Origin: Spirochaetales bacterium
GTDB lineage: Bacteria > Spirochaetota > Spirochaetia > SZUA-6 > JAFGRV01
Length of the DNA stretch: 64,000 nucleotides
Assembly: GCA_016930085.1 (NCBI GenBank)
Contig: JAFGHO010000018.1
Coordinates: 62,001-126,000, forward strand
Reading direction: 5' to 3'
The notes beneath the pieces are model-generated. The model was not told where the DNA came from and ran no database searches. It saw only the letters and a list, made by a program, of their open reading frames with translations. The position numbers and the translations under genes are program-made. Shown here one piece after another: positions 16,844 through 25,936 of the stretch; positions within the stretch are counted from its first letter, which is position 1, and every line of letters begins with the position of its first letter.

Positions 16844-18835
16844 ATGTGCGGGATCTGCGGCGTCGTAACGGAAAACACGGAACTACCGGACATCGGAATA
16901 TTGCTGAACATGATGTCACGGCTCGTTCATCGCGGACCGGATTCAAGCGGCTATTTCCGTGACCATGATGCGGCACTCGGCCATACCCGCCTTTCGATAA
17001 TCGATCTTCAGGGAGGAACTCAGCCCCTTTCAAACGAAGACGGTTCTCTCTGGGTCATATATAATGGTGAGATATTCAATTATATAGAACTGGCCGCCGA
17101 ACTGAAAAAACTGGGACACGCTTTTTCGACAAAAAGCGATACGGAAGTCATCGTTCACGCCTATGAACAATGGGGGACGTCCTGTTTTTCCCGTTTTAAC
17201 GGGCAGTGGGCGATAAGTCTGTGGGACAGGAAAAAGAAAACCCTCATCCTTTCCCGCGATCGTCTGGGAATACGACCCCTCTATTATACCAAAACCGGAA
17301 ATAAATTTTTGTTTTCTTCCGAAATCAAGGCGTTAGCCGCTTGTCCGTTTGTCGATCTCTCCTTCGATCCGGCCGGACTGAATGAAGTATTCACTTTCTG
17401 GTGTCCCGTCGCGCCGCGGACGGTGTTCAACGGCGTGTATGAACTGAAACCTGGCCACTTCGCAGTACTGAAAAACGGCTCATTCACGGAAAAGCCTTAC
17501 TGGCAGCCTGATTTTGCAGAAAGGGATAACGAGAGGGAAGGAAGTGAAGGGGAACATATCGAACGATTGAAAGACCTTCTCGTCAAAGCAAGCCGGTTGC
17601 GCTTTACGCGAAGCGATGTTCCTGTCGGGGCGTTTATTTCCGGCGGTCTCGATTCGTCGATTACCGCCTCAATTATCACACATTTTACCGGGACACCCCT
17701 TCATACCTTTTCGATACGATTCAGTGACATGGCACTCGATGAAGGTCCGTACCAGCGGGAACTGGTAAAAAGACTCGGGACAAAACATGAGGATATCGTG
17801 GTTTCAGTCGATGATATCGGCAGGATATTTCCCGATGTCATCCTGCATACCGAACGTCCCATTCTCAGAACAGCCCCGGCGCCCCTTTTCCTTCTCTCCC
17901 GCCTGGTGAAGAAAGCGGGTTACAAGGTTGTCGTGACCGGAGAAGGTGCGGATGAAGTGTTCGCGGGATACGATATTTTCAGGGAGGCGAAGGTACGGGA
18001 GTTTCTCGCCAGGGATCCTTCATCCGCAAAACGGCGCGACATTCTCCTCAAACTCTATCCATGGATGTCCCGCTCGCCCCAAAGCATTCCGGCTTTCGCC
18101 CATCGATTTTACGGTAAATCCCTGGATCTCTCGGATCCCGGACTTTCCCATCGCCCGCGATGGGACACAACGATGATGATAAAAAGACTTGTCACACGGG
18201 ATTTCCTGCGTGAAATGGAAAAAACCGATGTCGCGCAGGAATTGCTCGGCCGGTTGCCCCGCACTCATGTCAAATGGGACAGCCTCTCTCGCGCTCAATG
18301 GCTCGAGATGACGACCCTGCTTTCCGGGTATATCCTCTCTTCACAGGGAGACAGCATGCTCATGGCACACTCTGTCGAAGGCCGGTTTCCCTTCCTTGAC
18401 AGTGATGTCGTCGATTTTGCCGATAATCTCCCCGCCAGGCGCAAACTGCTCGGGCTGCGGGAAAAACATATTCTCAAAAAGGCGTTTTCCGATCTTGTCC
18501 CGGACAGTATTCTTGAAAGGCCGAAGCAGCCCTATCATTCGCCGGACGCGGCAAGTTTTTTCGGCGGACACCGCCTCGAGTGGTTTGACGATATAGTAAA
18601 CCCGAACGCGATAAAAAAGGCGGGGATATTCAGCGAGGATGCCGTGGCGCTTTTACTTGATAAATGCAGAAACGCTAAAGGGGTAAACATGAGTAATGCG
18701 GATAATATGCGTATTGTGGGCATTGTATCGACGATGCTTATCCATCATCATTTTATGAAACACGGGGGTGAGATGTTCCGCAAAAAGAAGATGCCGGTAC
18801 TCAGGAAAATCGTCGATATGACCTGCAACAAGTAA
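16844..18835 (+). CDS. Asparagine synthase (glutamine-hydrolysing) family amidotransferase
   Basis: The 663-residue protein has an intact N-terminal class II glutaminase: Met-Cys-Gly-I-C-G with the nucleophilic Cys2, R-L-S-I-I-D, Y-N-G-E-I-F-N-Y and S-D-T-E-V. The C-terminal synthetase domain shows the PP-loop S-G-G-L-D-S-S near residue 266 and G-E-G-A-D-E-V-F-A-G-Y near 366. It would move ammonia from glutamine to an adenylated carboxylate. In its setting, between an ACP-like gene and an NAD-synthase-like gene within a polysaccharide locus, the carboxylate could be a uronic acid of the glycan rather than aspartate; amidated uronic acids are known in O-antigens. This is inference. A second homologue with a defective glutaminase is at 57140-59107. 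Confidence 0.9.
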   Translation: MCGICGVVTENTELPDIGILLNMMSRLVHRGPDSSGYFRDHDAALGHTRLSIIDLQGGTQPLSNEDGSLWVIYNGEIFNYIELAAELKKLGHAFSTKSDTEVIVHAYEQWGTSCFSRFNGQWAISLWDRKKKTLILSRDRLGIRPLYYTKTGNKFLFSSEIKALAACPFVDLSFDPAGLNEVFTFWCPVAPRTVFNGVYELKPGHFAVLKNGSFTEKPYWQPDFAERDNEREGSEGEHIERLKDLLVKASRLRFTRSDVPVGAFISGGLDSSITASIITHFTGTPLHTFSIRFSDMALDEGPYQRELVKRLGTKHEDIVVSVDDIGRIFPDVILHTERPILRTAPAPLFLLSRLVKKAGYKVVVTGEGADEVFAGYDIFREAKVREFLARDPSSAKRRDILLKLYPWMSRSPQSIPAFAHRFYGKSLDLSDPGLSHRPRWDTTMMIKRLVTRDFLREMEKTDVAQELLGRLPRTHVKWDSLSRAQWLEMTTLLSGYILSSQGDSMLMAHSVEGRFPFLDSDVVDFADNLPARRKLLGLREKHILKKAFSDLVPDSILERPKQPYHSPDAASFFGGHRLEWFDDIVNPNAIKKAGIFSEDAVALLLDKCRNAKGVNMSNADNMRIVGIVSTMLIHHHFMKHGGEMFRKKKMPVLRKIVDMTCNK

Positions 18836-18855
18836 AACAAGGAGTAACGATACAG

Positions 18856-19845
18856 ATGAAAACGGAATTCGGTTTTGAACGTCTTTTGCTGGATGAAAAG
18901 AAAGCAATAGAGAACATTACAAAAACCTTGAGAGAATATGTCAAAACGGAACTGAAGCGGCAGGGACTCGTCGTTGCCCTGTCGGGGGGAATCGACAGCA
19001 GTGTCGTCGGCGCACTCGCCGTGAAAGCACTCGGTCCCGACCGGATATTGGGGTTGCTGCTTCCGGAAAGGGAATCTTCTCCCGATACATTACGGTTAGG
19101 GAAACTCGTCGCGGACTATCTCGGGATCGAGACGATACGGAAAGACATTACGGGAACGCTGGAGTCGGCGGGATGCTATCGAAAGCGGGATGAGGCAATA
19201 AAAGAAGTCATTCCCGAATATACAAAAGAGTATAAAGCCAAACTGGTGCTGCCGGGTATTGTCGAAACCGGAAACCTCAGGCTTTTTTCCATCGTCGTCC
19301 AGGCACCTTCCGGACGGATAATAAAAAAACGTTTGACATCAAAAGCATATCTCGGTATAGTCGCCGCATCCAATTTCAAGCAGCGCGTGCGGAAAATGTT
19401 CGAATATTACCATGCCGACCGACTCAATTACGCAGTCGCCGGCACGCCGAACCGTCTTGAATACGACCAGGGGTTTTTCGTCAAGCTCGGGGACGGGGCC
19501 GCGGACATCAAACCCGTCGCCCACCTCTACAAGACCCAGGTGTACCAGCTGGCTGCCTTTCTTGGAATTCCGGAAGAAATCAGATCGCGTCCCCCCACCA
19601 CCGATACCTATTCAATGCCCCAGTCACAGGAAGAGTTTTATTTCTCATTACCGTACGACAAAATGGATCTCTGTCTTTATGGAAAGAACAACGGGATTCC
19701 CGCCATAAATGTGGCAAAAACGATCGGTCTGAGTGAAGAACAGGTCAACCGGGTGTATAGCGACATCGAACAAAAAAGAAAAACGACACGATACCTGCAT
19801 CTCCCGCCGCTTCTGATCGAGAACATTGAAATCATCAAGCCTTGA
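18856..19845 (+). CDS. NAD+ synthase family ATP-pyrophosphatase (NadE-like)
   Basis: This 329-residue protein has the PP-loop A-L-S-G-G-I-D-S-S-V-V-G near residue 41, then R-K-M-F-E-Y-Y-H-A-D-R-L-N-Y near 178 and G-T-P-N-R-L-E-Y-D-Q-G-F-F-V-K near 196. Next comes D-I-K-P-V-A-H-L-Y-K-T-Q-V, the block that in NadE binds deamido-NAD and AMP. There is no glutaminase domain, so it would use free ammonia. It is about 50 residues longer than E. coli NadE; part of the extra length is around residues 115-165. It lies 20 bases after the asparagine synthase gene, with GGAG about 12 bases before the ATG. Either it is a normal NAD synthase or it has been recruited to the glycan pathway; the sequence cannot decide. 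Confidence 0.82.
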   Translation: MKTEFGFERLLLDEKKAIENITKTLREYVKTELKRQGLVVALSGGIDSSVVGALAVKALGPDRILGLLLPERESSPDTLRLGKLVADYLGIETIRKDITGTLESAGCYRKRDEAIKEVIPEYTKEYKAKLVLPGIVETGNLRLFSIVVQAPSGRIIKKRLTSKAYLGIVAASNFKQRVRKMFEYYHADRLNYAVAGTPNRLEYDQGFFVKLGDGAADIKPVAHLYKTQVYQLAAFLGIPEEIRSRPPTTDTYSMPQSQEEFYFSLPYDKMDLCLYGKNNGIPAINVAKTIGLSEEQVNRVYSDIEQKRKTTRYLHLPPLLIENIEIIKP

Positions 19846-19849
19846 CTCG

Positions 19850-19986
19850 ATAACCCGGATATGCATTACCGTCTCGGTAAAAACATCCGCCGTGATTCAG
19901 CTTATACAGCGTATTCAACCTTTTCAAGCAGGTTATGCCTACGGGCCGCCTCCGAAGACCTGCAAAGCAGGTCGTGACAGGTGCCG
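19850..19986. other. Short intergenic region with small hairpin
   Basis: This gap lies between the convergent NadE-like and chain-length genes. It holds a short perfect hairpin, GACCTGC-AAA-GCAGGTC, near 19957-19974. There is no T-run behind it on either strand, so I cannot call it a terminator with confidence. Confidence 0.3.
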
Positions 19987-21183
19987 CTAAATCTGTTTCC
20001 GCTTGTTCAGCTGTTTCCTGATCAAATCAATAATTATAGCCAGAACCACAGCCAGGATGAATCCGCCGAAGGTCGCCCCGATGATAATAAGCGTTCGATT
20101 TGGTCCCGATTTCTGCTTTGGCACTTCCGGCCATTCGATTACCTGAAAAAGCGGTTCCGCTTCCAGCGTCAGTTTCGCTATTTCATATTGCTGGGAAAGG
20201 TTTTCAAAAATTCGATTCTGAATATCAAGACTTTGCTGAAGATGCGAGAAATCAAGCGCTATTTCAGGGAGGTCTTTTTTCGGCAATAACGAGCTGTCAT
20301 ACCCGGGCAGCCCTTTCTCGACTTGTTCGATGAGATCGAGGATATTTTCACGTTCCGATTTCAGCTTGGAAAGATGGGGATCCTGCATGGTTGCTATTTT
20401 CGAATAGTTTTTTATCTCCATTTCCTTGACGACAAGCTGCGACTGGAGACTCCCGATAATCTCCGCCTGCTGGGTTGCCAGTTCATCCAGCGAGAGGACA
20501 CCATATTGCTTCTGAATTTGAAGGATTTGCCTCTCCAGTCTTGTTATTTCCTCTCTTATTTCTATTAATTTCTGTTCATAAAGCAGCTTTTTATTTGTGC
20601 GCGCGGTAATGAGTTTGTTAAAAAACCAGTCCTGCAATTGCAGCACGATCGCGTTTAGAATTTCATACGCCCTTATCGGGTCCGTGTCCACATAGAGTAA
20701 AAAAAGCTCATAGGTTGGCCTGCTGTATTCCGCCTGCAACCTGCCGGTGATCGATCTCCGGGCATAAAGCTGTATTCTGTCTTCAATCCCGTATTTTTCA
20801 AAAACATCGTACTCTTCCGCAAGTTCATCGAGAAAAGATCTGCTGTACATAACCCTTATTGCCAGGTTTCCATAATCAAAGTTGCTGCGGGGAAACGCGG
20901 ATTCAAGTCCCATTGTCTGCCTGAGTGTATCCAGCCCGATATCTTCCTTTTGAAATAAAAGAAGGGCGTCCGCGGTAAACTCATTTGGCAGTGGACTTAT
21001 CTCGGAAGGGAGCATGATCGATATTATGGTAATGGTCAAAGCACCGACCGCAAACAAAATTGTAATAATAATGATGAATATCTTGTAACGGAGAAGAATC
21101 GCCACATAATGGAGAATTATTTCCATTATTGTTTTTTCTTTTGGTTTGCTTTCTCCCGCATTATTATACATGTCGCCATTCAT
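19987..21183 (-). CDS. Wzz/GNVR-type polysaccharide chain-length protein
   Basis: The protein is about 398 residues from ATG 21183; a TTG at 21192 is the longest option and an ATG at 21171 is also possible. It has one membrane helix near residues 35-60 (I-F-I-I-I-I-T-I-L-F-A-V-G), a long periplasmic part rich in coiled coil (about 190-330, with L-E-R-Q-I-L-Q-I-Q-K and similar heptads), and a second helix at about 370-392. The P-x-x-P-x-x-P-x-G-P-N-R motif just before that helix is typical of polysaccharide co-polymerases. Such proteins set chain length in Wzy-dependent assembly or help export. There is no C-terminal tyrosine kinase domain. It fits the flippase and initiating transferase of the same locus. 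Confidence 0.88.
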   Translation of the reverse strand: MNGDMYNNAGESKPKEKTIMEIILHYVAILLRYKIFIIIITILFAVGALTITIISIMLPSEISPLPNEFTADALLLFQKEDIGLDTLRQTMGLESAFPRSNFDYGNLAIRVMYSRSFLDELAEEYDVFEKYGIEDRIQLYARRSITGRLQAEYSRPTYELFLLYVDTDPIRAYEILNAIVLQLQDWFFNKLITARTNKKLLYEQKLIEIREEITRLERQILQIQKQYGVLSLDELATQQAEIIGSLQSQLVVKEMEIKNYSKIATMQDPHLSKLKSERENILDLIEQVEKGLPGYDSSLLPKKDLPEIALDFSHLQQSLDIQNRIFENLSQQYEIAKLTLEAEPLFQVIEWPEVPKQKSGPNRTLIIIGATFGGFILAVVLAIIIDLIRKQLNKRKQI

Positions 21184-21349
21184 AGCATACAATTATATTA
21201 AAAAATGCACTTTATGTAAACTCACGACAATCACCGATTCCTCGATTTCACTCTCATATTCTAATTGAAAATCCGAAGAAAGCACGTAAAGGAGAAATTT
21301 TCTCCTGATAAGATTGCTAAAACATTACTTTTAGGTTAAAATACCTATT

Positions 21350-22924
21350 ATGCATTTTTTTAACACGGCAGGTCCCGTCAACGCACTTGATCACTATTGT
21401 ATCGATCCGCTTCGAAGATTCGATTTAAGCGTTATCCTTAAGCTTATCGAACAGAAAAAATACTTTGTTTTACACGCCCCCCGTCAATCCGGTAAAACCT
21501 CGTGCATGCTCGCCCTTACGGATTATATCAACCAGAAAGACCAGTATAAATGCCTGTATATCAACCTCGAATCCAGCTATACCGCCGCCGATGACATAAC
21601 GGAAAGCATGAAATGCATTTTATCGGAACTCTCTTCAAGGGCCAGGGATTATCTGAACGATTATCTGCCGGAAAAAATAGCGTTCAATCTTCTCGAGGAG
21701 CGGGGTCCGAATCTCGCCTTTAACGAACTCCTCACTCAATGGTCGAAAAACAGCTTAAAACCGATTATTCTTATTTTCGATGAAGTCGATTCACTGCAAG
21801 GGAAAATCCTTGCCGCCCTGTTACGCCAGTTACGCGCCGGCTACGACAAGCGCCCCCGGCTTTTTCCCCAAAGCGCGATACTCTGTTGCGTGGAAGATAT
21901 CCGTTACAAAAAAATCGAACTCTCTCCGGGAAACGTCGTCACCGGCGGCAGCATTTTCAATATCGAGGCAAAATCACTCCGACTGAACAATTTCAGCAAA
22001 GACGATATCGAATCCCTCTTTCACCGGTATTCGAAAGACACACAGATAAAAGTCGATATGGCTGCGATAAATAAAATATGGCGGCTCACGGCCGGGCAAC
22101 CGTGGATCGTCAATGCGTTGGGGTATGAAATTTGTTCGGAAATGGTACCCCGGAAAAAGGATATTTCGACAATAAAAGAAAGAGATGTTGATGAAGCGGC
22201 GGAAAACATTATCCAGAAACAGGAAATACATCTTCAGAATCTCGTCGAGCAATTGAACCAGGAGGGGGTGAAAAAAATCATATCGCCGATGCTGACCGGT
22301 GAGGAGTTTTTCCAGGATATATCGGAAGAAGACTTTCAATACCTCTACGATCTCGGTCTGATCACAATAAGCAGCAGCCAGATCGGCATCGCAAACGAAA
22401 TATACAAGGAAATCATTCCCCGATCACTTATTTATTCCACACAACTTCTCATACGATACGATCTCGACCTCTTCTCCGAAGAAGACGGGATGCTGAACAT
22501 GAGAAAAATAATCAAATCATTCCAGAACTTTTACAACAAGTATTTCAGACGATGGGCGGAACGGTTCAGCTATCAGCAGGCCGGCGCATTCCTCTTTTTT
22601 CAGGCATTCCTGCAGCGAATTATCGACGGCGGGGGAAAGATACAGCGGGAGTACGGTATCGGAAGAAAATTCACGACACTGACTATTTCATGGCCTTACC
22701 GCCAATCGATCCAGAAAAACCTGATAGACCTTCATTTTTTCAAGCCGCCGTTAAAGGAACAGATGAGAAAGTCAGTGGAAGAATTGACGGTGCAGATGAA
22801 AGAAAGAAAGATCTCGGACGGCTATGTGATCATTTTCAGCAAAAATCCCGATGAATTATGGGAACAGAAGATTTACAAAAACAATAAAGAAGACGGCCTT
22901 ATCATCGATGTATGGCTTATATAG
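21350..22924 (+). CDS. AAA-like ATPase (AAA_35-type)
   Basis: A 524-residue protein that opens with F-N-T-A-G-P-V-N and then L-H-A-P-R-Q-S-G-K-T-S near residues 43-53, a Walker A motif of the AAA-like family seen in many bacteria as stand-alone ATP-binding proteins. P-I-I-L-I-F-D-E-V-D-S-L near residue 139 is the Walker B. The rest, to residue 524, is helical and not recognised. The role is unknown; relatives are often annotated only as ATP-binding protein. It stands alone on the plus strand between the chain-length gene and the sugar transferase gene, so it may regulate or energise assembly, but I have no evidence. No clear ribosome binding site precedes ATG 21350. Confidence 0.75.
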   Translation: MHFFNTAGPVNALDHYCIDPLRRFDLSVILKLIEQKKYFVLHAPRQSGKTSCMLALTDYINQKDQYKCLYINLESSYTAADDITESMKCILSELSSRARDYLNDYLPEKIAFNLLEERGPNLAFNELLTQWSKNSLKPIILIFDEVDSLQGKILAALLRQLRAGYDKRPRLFPQSAILCCVEDIRYKKIELSPGNVVTGGSIFNIEAKSLRLNNFSKDDIESLFHRYSKDTQIKVDMAAINKIWRLTAGQPWIVNALGYEICSEMVPRKKDISTIKERDVDEAAENIIQKQEIHLQNLVEQLNQEGVKKIISPMLTGEEFFQDISEEDFQYLYDLGLITISSSQIGIANEIYKEIIPRSLIYSTQLLIRYDLDLFSEEDGMLNMRKIIKSFQNFYNKYFRRWAERFSYQQAGAFLFFQAFLQRIIDGGGKIQREYGIGRKFTTLTISWPYRQSIQKNLIDLHFFKPPLKEQMRKSVEELTVQMKERKISDGYVIIFSKNPDELWEQKIYKNNKEDGLIIDVWLI

Positions 22925-23014
22925 CCGCTGAATGGCTTATAAGCCACCATCACGCTGCATACTTTTAACCGTATGATTGATACCTGAAAATTTAATAGCT
23001 TCGATAAGACGTTA

Positions 23015-23061
23015 AAAAGACACCGACTCAACGCTTATAAAAGCAATAGAAGGTGTCTTTT
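23015..23061. terminator. Possible bidirectional terminator
   Basis: The inverted repeat AAAAGACACC / GGTGTCTTTT, ten bases in each arm with a loop of about 27 bases, lies between two convergent genes (ATPase ending 22924, sugar transferase ending 23069). T-runs on both sides fit termination in either direction. The long loop weakens the call. Confidence 0.45.
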
Positions 23062-23068
23062 CAAAGCC

Positions 23069-24340
23069 TTATTCCTGCGAAAATATCTCTGCAATAAGAA
23101 GACTCAATTCCTTTTTGGTTTCTTTTGTCTCCATATGTTGTTCCCTGTTTCGTCTCAGCTTGTCGATAACCGATTCGAAGATTAATCCCATAATTGTCGG
23201 GATTGTTTTTATCATGATGAATACGTCAAATAAAAAAGACAGCTTTTTACCGTATTTTATATCAAGCCTGACCATCTGGTTGAATGACAGCCTGTTTTTC
23301 CCGCTTACCTGCCACAATCCGGTAAGACCGGGAAGCACATCGAATCGATAGCGATGCCATCTCGTATATTCGTTGACCTCATAGGGGATCGGCGGTCTCG
23401 GTCCGACAAGACTCATCTCTCCCAAAAAAACATTGATGAGTTGCGGAAGCTCGTCGATGCATGATTTTCGAAGCACATTCCCTCCACGGATGATTCTCGA
23501 ATCATTTTTACCGTCGAGTTTGGTCATTGGTCTATCACCACCGTTGATGAGTTCTTTCAGGTGATGCGCATGGACATTGACACCGATATTGTGGTGCATG
23601 GTACGGAATTTCAGAAGCGTAAATTTGTTGCCCTGATACCCTATACGTTCCTGTTTGAAAAAAACAGGTCCCGGTGACACGATTTTGATATATGCGGCGA
23701 CAAGGAGGAAGAGAGGGGATAACAACAGAAGGGCGGTCCCTGACAGGAGGAGATCGATAAGTCGTTTCCACAGAGGAATGTCCCGTGAAAAAACGTTCGC
23801 CAGCCGGCTTTTAAGCACTTCCGCTTTCTTCATGCAGCGGGTGGTCCCGGTCGGGACAGCCTGCTTCCCGGATATATTGATGACATTATTCTCCTCATCA
23901 TGTTCACCGGTTCCGGAGGTCGTATTTCCATTCGGATCACCATTCTCGAACCATGAATGCGGATAGGTAAAAATTGTAAAGGGCGGAGCGGGAGAAACCT
24001 CATAAATCTTCTTTGCCACATCGATGGCAAACATCCACGCCCCGTCTCCATCTGTCGCATGAAGAATGACACCAAGATAATGATCGTCGAGCCATCCTGC
24101 AACATCAACGGTCCGTATACGGTTTTTCAACGTATCGATAATCCTTCGAATCTGTTTTTTGTTATATACTTCATGGGTTTCAAAGAGGACGAGTGAAAAG
24201 ACATTATTGAGTCTGTCCGCCCTGTTTCTTTCGATATTGAGAAAAAGTCTAAACTCTTTTTTATTTAACACCTTTATATCGACTGAAGATATGGGATTAA
24301 TGATTTTACGGTCTTTTATACTCCTGTTTCTGTTTACCAT
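23069..24340 (-). CDS. Initiating sugar transferase with GGDEF-like N-terminus
   Basis: I start it at ATG 24340 (M-V-N-R-N-R-S), which has GGAGGAAGAA directly upstream, giving 423 residues. The C-terminal half is a bacterial sugar transferase of the WbaP/PssA type: a membrane helix (L-L-L-S-G-T-A-L-L-L-L-S-P-L-F-L), F-K-Q-E-R-I-G-Y, L-L-K-F-R-T-M, D-E-L-P-Q-L-I-N-V-F and P-R-P-P-I-P. It would load the first sugar phosphate onto undecaprenyl phosphate. The N-terminal part (about 20-115) resembles a degenerate diguanylate cyclase fold: F-L-N-I-E-R-N-R-A-D-R-L-N-N-V-F-S-L-V-L-F, then R-T-V-D-V-A-G-W-L-D-D-H-Y-L-G-V-I-L where GGDEF would lie. The catalytic GGDEF residues are absent, so it is probably a sensory or binding module. 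Confidence 0.87.
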   Translation of the reverse strand: MVNRNRSIKDRKIINPISSVDIKVLNKKEFRLFLNIERNRADRLNNVFSLVLFETHEVYNKKQIRRIIDTLKNRIRTVDVAGWLDDHYLGVILHATDGDGAWMFAIDVAKKIYEVSPAPPFTIFTYPHSWFENGDPNGNTTSGTGEHDEENNVINISGKQAVPTGTTRCMKKAEVLKSRLANVFSRDIPLWKRLIDLLLSGTALLLLSPLFLLVAAYIKIVSPGPVFFKQERIGYQGNKFTLLKFRTMHHNIGVNVHAHHLKELINGGDRPMTKLDGKNDSRIIRGGNVLRKSCIDELPQLINVFLGEMSLVGPRPPIPYEVNEYTRWHRYRFDVLPGLTGLWQVSGKNRLSFNQMVRLDIKYGKKLSFLFDVFIMIKTIPTIMGLIFESVIDKLRRNREQHMETKETKKELSLLIAEIFSQE

Positions 24341-24382
24341 TTCTTCCTCCTCATGAAATCGCACATGGCGCACCCCGCTCAT

Positions 24383-24991
24383 CCTTTCATGATATCATTT
24401 CATCATAAAAGGCAGCCTTTTGGCCTATGTGCTTTCAACTTATGCATACAAGACAAGAAAAAATCGGAAGTTATGTTTTTATATCCGCCATACACACTTC
24501 TCCTTTTTTCGCCTTCCGATTAATGCCTTTTCCCCCCTGACATTAATCACTGCATCTTTTGTATCTACCCTTAAATGGTCTTTTTTATGGAGAGCGTTTA
24601 GACATGCATTCCGCATGGTTGCTCAATAGCACTATTTTTTTATTTCTCTTTAAAAATCACTTTACTTTCAATCAATTACCACGCTTCAGGCATATACCCT
24701 TCCGCCAAAGTAACAGTTGTAAATATACTTGAAAATTTGAAAAACACAATAATGATAAAGAATGAATTTTGTACCAAATGGTATATTTTTAGTATTATTT
24801 TTTACTAGTTCGTTTTCAAACAGTAGTACTTTATTATGACTATTTTTATAGATTTAGCACCTTTATAGGGCTATTGTCCTATGGCTCAGTAGGTTTTTAT
24901 ATTTGAGAAACCATCAAGTTTATGTACTTCATAAATATCGTGTTTTCATGGATAAAAGATAATTCGTTTTTTACTATTTTATAGCGATCAA
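24383..24991. other. AT-rich intergenic region, no gene seen
   Basis: About 600 bases between the sugar transferase start and the propeller-protein end hold no convincing coding frame. Runs of A/T dominate from 24640 onward. A small hairpin ATAGGGCTATTGTCCTAT is present near 24866-24883. It must hold the promoter of the sugar transferase, but I could not fix a -35/-10 pair. I searched by eye for a c-di-GMP riboswitch core and did not find one. Confidence 0.4.
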
Positions 24992-25912
24992 TCATTGTTT
25001 CCGATATAGAAACCTCATTATATTCCCCTGTCCTCCGCGGCCTTCGTTCGACACAAACATATCTCCGCCGGGAAGAAAGCAAATCCCTTCCGGTTGTAAG
25101 AATAGTTGTCTGGGTAATTCGGTCACGGACCGTATTGCCCCGTCCGTATCGATAACGACAAGAAGTTTTTCGACGGAAGAAATGAGATAGATTTCCCCCG
25201 TCACCGGATGCACGGCAATCCCTGAAGGCTGTAATTTCCCCTTTATGAGAAAAGGATTTTCAGCTTTTTCCCTGATCGCGTCGATATCGATTGAAAAAAG
25301 CGGAACGGCCGTCATGCTTTTTTTATTGAGGTCAAAAGTATAAATGGGCTCGTCCATTCCTGCCAGGTACTGCGGATTTTTACAGGTGATAAGGAGGGCG
25401 TTCAATCCCCGGTGGTAGCAGAGACCTTCCGCATCATCCCGCGATGACAGGAATGTCTGGTATTTTTTTATTTTCTGATCCGCCAGCCCCAGATTCTTGA
25501 TGCGATAGATCGTTCCGGTATTGAGAAGGATATAAATCTTTGTCTCCATGTCGTCGATTGTGTCTTTCATTATCTCGATATCCTCGTAATCCTTATCCTT
25601 GCCGAATTTGTGATTCCCCTTCATCTCGCCGCTTTCATAATCCAGCAGATAGATGATACCGTTCTCATCTTCGATACAGGCGAGTATATTGTCCCTGTAA
25701 TACGATATACCGGAGACCTCCGTCAGTTCCGGCGGAAGTGTGATGATGGTATCGGGATGCAATATATCGTAGGGCAGGACACCCATCAGATTGACGACGG
25801 AAGTCCCGCTTTCACCTTCCGCCGGACGGGTAATCCAGATGCTTAAGACGGCGACCCCCGCGATAGTGCATAAAAGAATAATGATGAGTTTATTTTCTTT
25901 TTTCACAGGCAA
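24992..25912 (-). CDS. SdiA-regulated-type beta-propeller protein, membrane-anchored
   Basis: A 306-residue protein with an N-terminal membrane helix or signal anchor (residues 8-26, I-I-I-L-L-C-T-I-A-G-V-A-V-L). The rest matches the SdiA-regulated/YjiK-type repeats: E-V-S-G-I-S-Y-Y near residue 64, Y-E-D-I-E-I near 107, D-A-E-G-L-C-Y near 160, Q-P-S-G-I-A-V-H-P near 222 and Q-P-E-G-I-C-F-L-P-G-G-D near 275. These form a beta-propeller outside the inner membrane. The function of the family is poorly known. It lies 24 bases behind the DUF4956 gene on the same strand, and the VTC gene is further upstream, so the three may form one operon. Confidence 0.8.
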   Translation of the reverse strand: MPVKKENKLIIILLCTIAGVAVLSIWITRPAEGESGTSVVNLMGVLPYDILHPDTIITLPPELTEVSGISYYRDNILACIEDENGIIYLLDYESGEMKGNHKFGKDKDYEDIEIMKDTIDDMETKIYILLNTGTIYRIKNLGLADQKIKKYQTFLSSRDDAEGLCYHRGLNALLITCKNPQYLAGMDEPIYTFDLNKKSMTAVPLFSIDIDAIREKAENPFLIKGKLQPSGIAVHPVTGEIYLISSVEKLLVVIDTDGAIRSVTELPRQLFLQPEGICFLPGGDMFVSNEGRGGQGNIMRFLYRKQ

Positions 25913-25936
25913 TACCCCAAGACAGTACCGGTTTTT

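Noticed and set aside
24383-24991. Possible riboswitch before the GGDEF-like sugar transferase
   Set aside because: I looked for the c-di-GMP riboswitch core and found neither the conserved loops nor pairing arms.
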